From Gavia stellata (lineage: Eukaryota > Chordata > Aves > Gaviiformes > Gaviidae): DNA of 64,000 bases. The stretch spans positions 4,907,255 to 4,971,254 of the forward strand of contig NC_082606.1 in the NCBI RefSeq assembly GCF_030936135.1. Direction: 5' to 3'. Position numbers and translations under genes: made by a program. The notes beneath the pieces are model-generated. The model saw only the letters and a list, made by a program, of their open reading frames with translations. It made no database searches and had not been told where the DNA came from. Each line of letters starts with the position of its first letter. Positions within the stretch are counted from its first letter, which is position 1. Below are positions 52,601-61,600 of the stretch, piece after piece.

Positions 52601-55600
52601 TTCATTACAATCTTTCTTTTTTAAAATTCTCAGGAACTTGTGCGACTTCTGCAGCAAACAGTCCGATCTTCCCAATATGATAAATATTTTGCAAGCCGTC
52701 TTTGTGAGGGGGTTCCCAAAGACAAATTAGAGCTGTTACACCAAAAAGATGACCAGATTTTGGGTCTCAACAACCAGCTTGAAAAGTTAAATCTGGAAAA
52801 AGATAGTCTCCAGCAGGAAGTAAAGAATCTGAAATGTAAAGTTGGAGAACTCAATGAGCGGCTGGGTATGTTGATGGAAACTATTCAAGCTAAAGATGAA
52901 GTGATCATGAAACTCTCTCGTCAACTCAGCGAATGTGAGGACAATACATCCTCTCAAAGTGGAGCAGTAAATTCTTCCATGGCCACCTGTACTAATAAGG
53001 AACTACAGGAACTGGACAGACTAAAAGTAAGAGCAATGTCTCTGTCTTGGTAGATAGGGGAATCTCTGTTCCCTATAGAAACTACTTTCTAGTCTGCTGT
53101 ACTCTCTGAGGAGATCACTACAGCAGTTCTCCAAGATACTAATCAACTGAGATTTTCTCTGCTTGGAATCTACACTTTGAACTGTTATGTGGCAGTCTAA
53201 ACAGGACTTTTATACTTTGAGCTGGTCTGTACATCTATAGTACAGTGTCCCATACTTTCAGTAGTGTAATCCCTGGTGTGGAGGAGGAGTGATGTGAGGA
53301 GTAATCAAAGGAACAGGAAAAAGTAAGGGTAAGAGGAAAATATAAGCATGGAGGAAAAAAACCAGAAAGCTTGCTTTTTTTTTTAAATTTTCTTAAGTAT
53401 CTAAAGTGAGGAAACAAAGAGCATGTGGAATGGCAAAGAGGAGCTCCAAGGAGAAAAAAAGAGGAGTGTAAGAACCTGTTTTACTAATGCTGCTCCAGAT
53501 GTTATCAATGCTTTTTTTTTTTCACTCTAACCTATCTCAGTGAATGCGTCAGAAGTTCTTAACGGAATTACTGAAGTTACCCACTTTGCTCTAAACATGC
53601 TTTCTTGCCTTTGGATAAATGTTGTATTCCAAATTGATTAACAGTCCAAGGGATTTGGAATACAAGTAAGTCATTTAAAATATGTACAAATATTCATAAT
53701 TTTCTTTCCTATATGTGAGCCTGTGAAGTTTTGGAAAATAAAATGGAAAGTAGAAATCAATGGTCTTGGCAGAAAGCAGACCAAAGCTTGTAGATGCTGT
53801 GGAGTGTGGGAGTACTGTAATTGTTGGGAGGGTAACAGCATTCCCTCCTCCCACAACCTCAGGTTTCAGAGGTAATATTTGTAGCCTGGAGCTGAGTGGA
53901 TTAGGCAAGGAAGCTTATGGCTAAGGATTTATATTTTTGTATGGAGGCAGACATTAAGCTTGTACTTAAAATGAGGACTGGTGAGAGTAACCAAAACCCA
54001 AGGGGCGTTTGCCCCACTTCTTGTGTTGCATGGTCTGTGCTTCTGGCTGATGCGTGGCACCATGACCTCTCTGGTGCACTCAGCATGCATGTTTCTGTTC
54101 TCCTCGGTGGTGCAGCCTTGCAGGGCTGGGCCTGCCTCGTGACTGCAAGCAGCGACCAGCTGCCTTCCGCTGGGAGTGTAGCACTGGAAGGGATGCAAGT
54201 GAGGCACAGCATCATCCTGTACACCTCTGTGCTCGTATTTGGCATGTGTGTTGGACCTATGGGAAGACTAAAAATAATACTTGATTTAAAAATAATATTT
54301 CATTTGATCCTGCTATTTTTAATGATAAGTCCTATTAGTAGCTGCTAGTTCTGTATTCTAAGGTATGCTTACTCTGGTAGGCATTTGCTGTTTGTAAGAT
54401 ATTTTTATTAAAAATCCAGTTTGTTTTTTTTATCAACAGGACAACCTTCAGGGTTATAAGACCCAGAATAAATTTTTAAATAAGGAGATTTTGGAACTTG
54501 CTGCTCTACGAAGAAATGCAGAAGCAAGGGAGAGAGAATGGCAGGCAAAGGTCAGAATACACACCATGTTCTCATTTTGGCAATGTCTAAAGCAGTTTTC
54601 AAAAATTCAGCTGTAAATCTACTCAGGGAACATAACTGTGGAATGGAAATGGAACAACTTAAATGTATTAAATGTGATAGCTTAAAAAAAATAAAATCCC
54701 CCCAACCCAGTCCTTACAGACTAATCTTTCTGAATGGATTCTTGAAAGAAGTAATTGACTTGAAAATCACATTAACTGGTGGAACTTTTTCATAGCTTAT
54801 GAACACAGGCATGTATATTTCTGAAAACATTTTTTTCCTCAGAATTAAGGCTGAAATAATTTTCTTGAAGTACGCAAAAGACAGGATGTGTGAAGAACTG
54901 GTATGTCCCTGAGTAGAGCTTTCTCCTGAGCAGGAAGGATGACTACAGTATGGTGATTGTAACTTTGGAAGTGTGTTTCTGTATAGATGAATTTGAGAGT
55001 AGAGAAGTTGTGGGTAAATAATGAAGATTTCCCTTGCCCTGGGGCTGGGAAAATATGCACACATCCGTAGCTAAGGCAGGATACCTGTAGCTATGGTCTA
55101 GTCGGGTTTGCTTTTGTTTATTTGGAAATGATGCACACAGTGGCCAGGTCTAAATGCTGTATTTTTGGCACGGAGGTGTGTGTTTACAATTCCTACGTGC
55201 TATTACTTAATTCATATCTTTAAAATTCCATTTCAGTTCTTATTGTTCAAACACACATAGACTAAAGCTGTTACTTTAAAAGCACAAAATGATTGAGTTG
55301 CCCTTCATACAATGTAATGATAATTAAAGCTTGCTCAAATTTTCTTCATGTAAAAATACATGTGATAGAAAGTCTCTGGTCTACTCTTCTGCCTTAAAAG
55401 ACTTTATGTAAAAAGCCACAAGTATCTGAGGTTTCTTTCCCAAGTACTTTATATACAGAATTTTACAGTAGTGTGATAAAATGCATATATAATTTGTATT
55501 TTCCACACATAAGGGTTGCTTAAGGTTTTCTAGTGCTACAGAAATGGGAAAATAAAGGTGACTGTTCTTGACTTACAGGTTTCTAAGCAACGTAAACTAA

Positions 55601-58600
55601 TTAGAATAATATTGAACCGGATTTTAAAAGAAGTGCCGTACAAAGTAAATTTCTGAAGACTTACACTATTATATATTGTTTTCTGCAGTATACTAGCTTG
55701 GAAGCCAAACTCTGTCAGATAGAAAGTAAATACTTGATCTTGCTTCAAGAAATGAAAACTCCTGTTTGTTCTGAGGAGCAGAGTCCTGCTCGTGAGGTCA
55801 TCACACAGTTACTGGAAGATGCCTTGAAAGCAGAAACTAGTGAACAACCAGAACAAGCGTTTTTCAAACCACACCTGGTCAGGTAATCTGGTCCTGTTAA
55901 AATAAATGTTTGTGTATCTTGGTCAGTAGGCCCGGTCCTAACACTGGAAGACAGAGAGTGGGGATATATTTGCAGGATTTGAGGTTTTTAATGTATTCCC
56001 CTTCATGAAATACAGTATCATCATGAAATCCTTTTGGCTGTAAAAATAACATTTATTATTTTGAGATACCGTATAAAACTTAAACTCAAATGTTGCCATA
56101 TAGCTACTGAAGGTGAGCTACTGAAGAGATGGGTTCATTTGAACTTGACCATGTTTTTAAATAAATTGCTTAATCTTTGTAGTAATGTATATTGGAATAT
56201 GGGCACAAAGCCTTTTGCATATGGGATTATAAAATAATTATTTAAAAAGGATGTACTTCAGAAAAAATTTTAAATAATAATTGTTAAAACTTGAAAACTA
56301 TGGGGAATGGCTTGAGGGATATTTGAAGTAACTTTAGGATGGGAACTTGAGTTTCAGGGCTACTGAACACATTTTTTTAAAAGCCTTTTTTCTTTTTTCT
56401 CCTCTGTTTCAGTGAATATGATATATATGGTTTTCAGACGGTCCCAGAGGATGATGAGGAGGAGAAACTAGTAGCAAAATCACGAGCTTTGGACCTGAGA
56501 TCACTTTCTCTCAGTGAAAATCGCGAGATCTCCACAGGGGTGAAATGGGAAAACTATCTTGCAAGCACAATGAATAGAGAGATGATGCGCTGTGTAGAAC
56601 TGAAGAATCTTATTCGATCTGGAATTCCACATGAACATCGTTCCAAGATGTGGAAATGGTGTGTCAATCTCCATGTTAAAAAATTCAAGGACAGCACTGT
56701 TCCTGGGTACTTCCAAACCTTGCTTCAAAATGCTCTGGAAAAACAAAATCCTGCATCTAAACAAATTGAGTTGGATCTCTTGAGAACTTTGCCAAACAAC
56801 AAACATTATTCCTCCCCAACATCTGAAGGGATCCAGAAGCTGCGAAACGTGCTGCTGGCATTTTCGTGGAGAAATCCTGATATAGGATATTGCCAAGGGC
56901 TCAACAGGTAGGAGTCTGTAAATCTTTGGTTATAACTATACAGTGAAACACTTAATGAGCCTTTCAAATCACAGCCTTAGCAACATGCTTTTGGACAGCC
57001 ACTTGCCTTATGGGTTGTATGCTTATAACTTATACTGTTTAAATAAAAAAAATAACTTTCACTTTTTTTTTAAAAAACAGTAACAAAACAGAAGATTTAG
57101 ATCATGAAACTTGTAAAATCAGCTTGGGAAAAGAACTGGAACTGGAGTGAACTCACATAAGAAATAGGCTACTTAAATGTAGTTTTGCATTGTCTGCATG
57201 TCAGTTGTAGGGGATCTTTTTGCTTTTGTGTGCAAAAATTTGTTAGTTTTTTGGGTTTTTTTAAACAAGCAGAAATAAATGCTTGAAAGCTTTTTGTACT
57301 GTTAAGGCCACAAATTTCAGTATTTCCCTCAGGATGTCTTCATTCAGAATTGCAGTATTCAGTTTAAGGATGATTCTTGTGTTACAAGGCTAAGAAAAAT
57401 TTGAAGTCATTGCAGTTGGGGTTTGCCAAAATAGTTTTGGTACTTTGAGATCTGTAGTAAAGGAAGGTGTTATTTGAAGCAGGTTATGTTAGTTCTAACA
57501 CCCTCCTCATCTCCATGATATAATACTATCGATGTCAATTTGTGTACTAATTTATGAATGGGGTACTTTACCCCTTTTATAGGGTAAAAGACCTTTGAAC
57601 TAGAGCAGCTTTATAATTTGAAACTGCACTGAAGCAGTAGTAGAATAGAGGCAGTGAATAATGTAGTAGAGGTAGCGAGGTGGTGGTACCAGTAGTAGAG
57701 GTAGTGAATAATGTAGTAGTACATAGTATTCTTTTTTCTGAATATTCATCACTGGTTGTTATGTTCTGTAGGTAAATCATACGTTTTTAGTATTAATATT
57801 GTTGCTAGCATGTCACAAGACATGTCTGAAGAACGCAGCTGTTGCCATCTTGGAGCAACATGTCTCTCGAGACTAGAAGGTGTTAGAAATGTTTTTGCTA
57901 AATTTGAACTTTCTGTGCAGCATTATTTTCTCCTGGGGCATTTTTGGTTTTATTTTTGGTTTTACTGTAAATAATTCTGCATTTGGGTATACTTGCAGAA
58001 GTTAAAACCAAATTAAATATTTATTCCTTGCTTTGGTTCTCTGAAGTTTTGAAGTGTGATCAGCTTATTAAGCTGTGTAACATCAGAAGCAGTTCATGTT
58101 GTAACAGCTCCTCTTGCATACAGAAATAAAACAAGTTTACTTGGAGAAATATATTAGAGGTTACTTTTCATATTCAAACAACTATCAGCAACATGAAGTT
58201 ATTCTCTTATTTTTTTTTTCTTTCATAATACTAATTGGAAGCAGGAAAACTAGTAATGCTGCTGTTTTTTTTTTTTTTTTGGCTTCAAGAAATTCTTAGA
58301 ACAAATTCAGTCTTTGAAATATTTTAGGGCTTTTTATCTTCCTTAAAAGACAATGGTCGATAAAGACAAAAGTGTTACTTACATTTATCTTAATGGATAT
58401 AAAGTAAACATGCTGGAAAGGATTTTTCTAAACTTATAACAACTGTGTGAAGTGCAAGAACCATCTGTTCTTTCTCCTCTTCAATAAGGAAAGACAAAAG
58501 TCTGGGAATTGGAGCAGTATATTTAGGACTTTGGAAGCTTAATTTGCCTTGGTTCCTGGAAAAATGGCTTCTAGCAAATAACTTTGGTTTTGCCTTTATC

Positions 58601-61600
58601 AGTTTTCTCATTTAAATGAATAAAAATACTTGGCTTGGCTGAGAAGGCATTTCATTGCCCTTTCTTAAACTTCATTAACAGTTTTGCTGTTTAGTGCGCT
58701 CCTGTTAATACATTTATCTCTGAACAGAAATAAAGGCTTTATTGTAATTGTTCTTAAGATGTTTGGTGATACTCTAATAATCTTTTTCTCCAAATAAACC
58801 CTGTTTTCAGATTGGTAGCGATTGCACTTCTGTACTTGGAACAGGAAGATGCTTTTTGGTGTCTAGTAACAATAGTGGAAGTCTTCATGCCCCGTGATTA
58901 TTATACGAAGACGCTGCTAGGATCTCAGGTATGTGCTCTGCCAAAATAAAGCCTAGTCCTGTAAACTGCAGCCAGTCAAAAACTTTCCTCCAAAACTGTC
59001 CAATAGGCCTTTGTGGGGCATGTGCTGAGTTGACAGAGGAGAGTTCCAGGCACCAGGGCCCTTGTCTGGACATGCAACAATGGAGTATAATATTGGAGTG
59101 TAACACTGAAATAACTGTTCAGTGACCTGCTTGGAGATCTAGTCCTTAAGCCCTCTTCTGATTTTTAGCTTCACAACATTGACTGAGCTGATTTATCATT
59201 TCTTTCTTCAAAATCCGAGGGGGGTGGTGTGTGGTTATGGGCTTATGGGCTCTCTGGGAGAGTGAGGGTGAGAATGCATTCCGCAGTACTGTGAGCAGTA
59301 TACACCGTAGCACTCCTCTGCTTCCAGGTGATCCTGTGGTACGTGCTGCCTCCTCCCTCCAAGTCTTCCCCCAGCTTGTTCTCTGCTCCAGTGCTCCTGC
59401 ACCAGTGCAGCACTAGAGACCTGTAGTAGAAACACAACATCTGTGTGTGAGGAGCCCTGTGAGACTGGGGGTGGATTGAGAAGCAAAAGGTTGTGTCAGC
59501 AAGGGCGGTGTGCATTGGGGTGGCCACATGTGTTTTGGGTGGATCTAGCTTAGAAGTGTTAACTAGGCAGTCCTAGGTTTCCTGATTAGCTCTTGAAAAA
59601 CTTGTACTTACAGATTGGTAGCAGCCCTACTTTGAATGACATATGTGTTGGAAAAATAGGAGCAATAATGTCATATTTGTCATCTCTTTAGGTTGATCAG
59701 CGAGTATTCAAGGATTTAATGAGTGAGAAGCTTCCCCGACTGCATGCTCATTTTGACCAGTATAAAGTTGACTATACTCTCATAACTTTCAACTGGTTTC
59801 TTGTGGTATTTGTGGACAGTGTGGTTAGTGACATCCTTTTTAAAATCTGGGACTCCTTCCTGTATGAGGGACCAAAGGTGAAGTGAATGAGCTAAGTTTT
59901 CTTAATTGTTACCTGGTGACAAATACTGTGGTGTTACTGAGTGTAGGGTGGAGGAAGGTTGTCTTGCAAGAATCCTGTCAGTTAAAATCACTGTTTAAAA
60001 AGCAAACCTGAATTTTAGCTCTGAAGTAACTTAATAAATGCATTCAACAGGCCCAGCAATCTTTTATTCCATAACTGAATTAGGAACTCAAAACTTCAAA
60101 GAATTTGTAAGCTATAAACACAATATTGTATTCTGGATAGAACTGCAGGTTCTTGGTTACAGGCTACAATGGAAGTTTTTGGGAACTTCTGAAAACAGGG
60201 GACGGGGCAGGGAGTGGCAGGGAAGGGAGATAGAGGGAGGTGTGATTGGATAGCTCAAATGCAACCTGTTGGAAGAGTAACACTTTTCATTTGAGTTTAT
60301 AATAAATAATAATGAGAATCAGTGCATTCTGTTGTTATAAAGAACAAAACATTGTATGTATCTTTACCAGGTAATATTCCGATTTGCCCTTGCACTTTTT
60401 AAATACAAAGAAGAGGAAATCTTAAAACTGCAAGATTCAATGTCCATTTTCAAGTACCTTCGATATTTCACACGCACTATACTTGATGCTAGGTGGGTAA
60501 CTCAAACTTGTGTGCAATTGAAAGACTTCTAGTGGGGCATGGAAGAAGTCTGTCATGGGATTTTTTTTGTTCTGTTTTTATCTAGATCTTAATTTAGATA
60601 TAAAGCAACTAGAGATGAAACTAGCTACTAAGATTTCTCATGAGTAGTTTTATCTAGCAGAGACAAAAGCACAAGTGATGAATGCGTAATTGTAAATTTT
60701 TAGGTATGGTAGAGATTACTTTGGCAGGTTGGTCTTGTTTAGCAGTTGTATCATGGTAGTAACACTTAAGAATTTCAGTCATAGGTGAAGTCTCCCCCTG
60801 CATTGTGGATACCACTTAATTTTGTAAAATGTTTTATGATAAATAAAACCACATCCTGGCTCAAGTACTAAAAACACGAGCTATGACCTGCTAGGTTTAG
60901 ATCTCCTATGTATCATTAATGCATAGGCTAATGCCATATAACTCTAGCTGATTTTAAGATATACTTTGAAGCAGAGAATAAATACAAATTAGATGCTCTT
61001 CCGTTCTTCAGTCCTTGCATAGGAATTACAGTTTGTAAATTAGGGTCTAATGCTCTTAGATTCCTAGCTTCAAGACTGTAGAGCAGCAGATTAATGGTAA
61101 AAAGAAAAGTCATATTTGGATTGGTTTAATGTTTGAAAATACATTTTGCACGGACGCTGAAACTCACTGATTTTTGAGTTTAGTACACAATAATGTACTG
61201 GATTCTGAGGTGTTTGTTTTTACCGTAATAAATTTCATATGAATTTAAGCTTATACTTTGACTCCTACTGCAAGAGCTCTTTATTGTTTTTTTACTTCCC
61301 GTGCTTCAATTTTGACTGGAGAGAAGTTAAAACTGAATAATCTTACTCTGTGCTTAAGAAGGACTGCTGGGAGTGATGCAGGGAGACTATTCTGCAACTG
61401 ATTTATATGGTAAAAGTCTTGATAACAGATGTTGCTTCCTCTGCTGAAACCTCTCCAAAAACTCTTGAGGGGGAGTTGCATGTGCTTTGTGCCTTAGCAT
61501 TCCCCGCTTTGATTTGAAAAATGTTGGACAGTTGTACTCAGCTGTTTGTGACTGAAATAAATGCTGACTCTGATTCTAAATCTGGAAGTGACAGAGAAGT

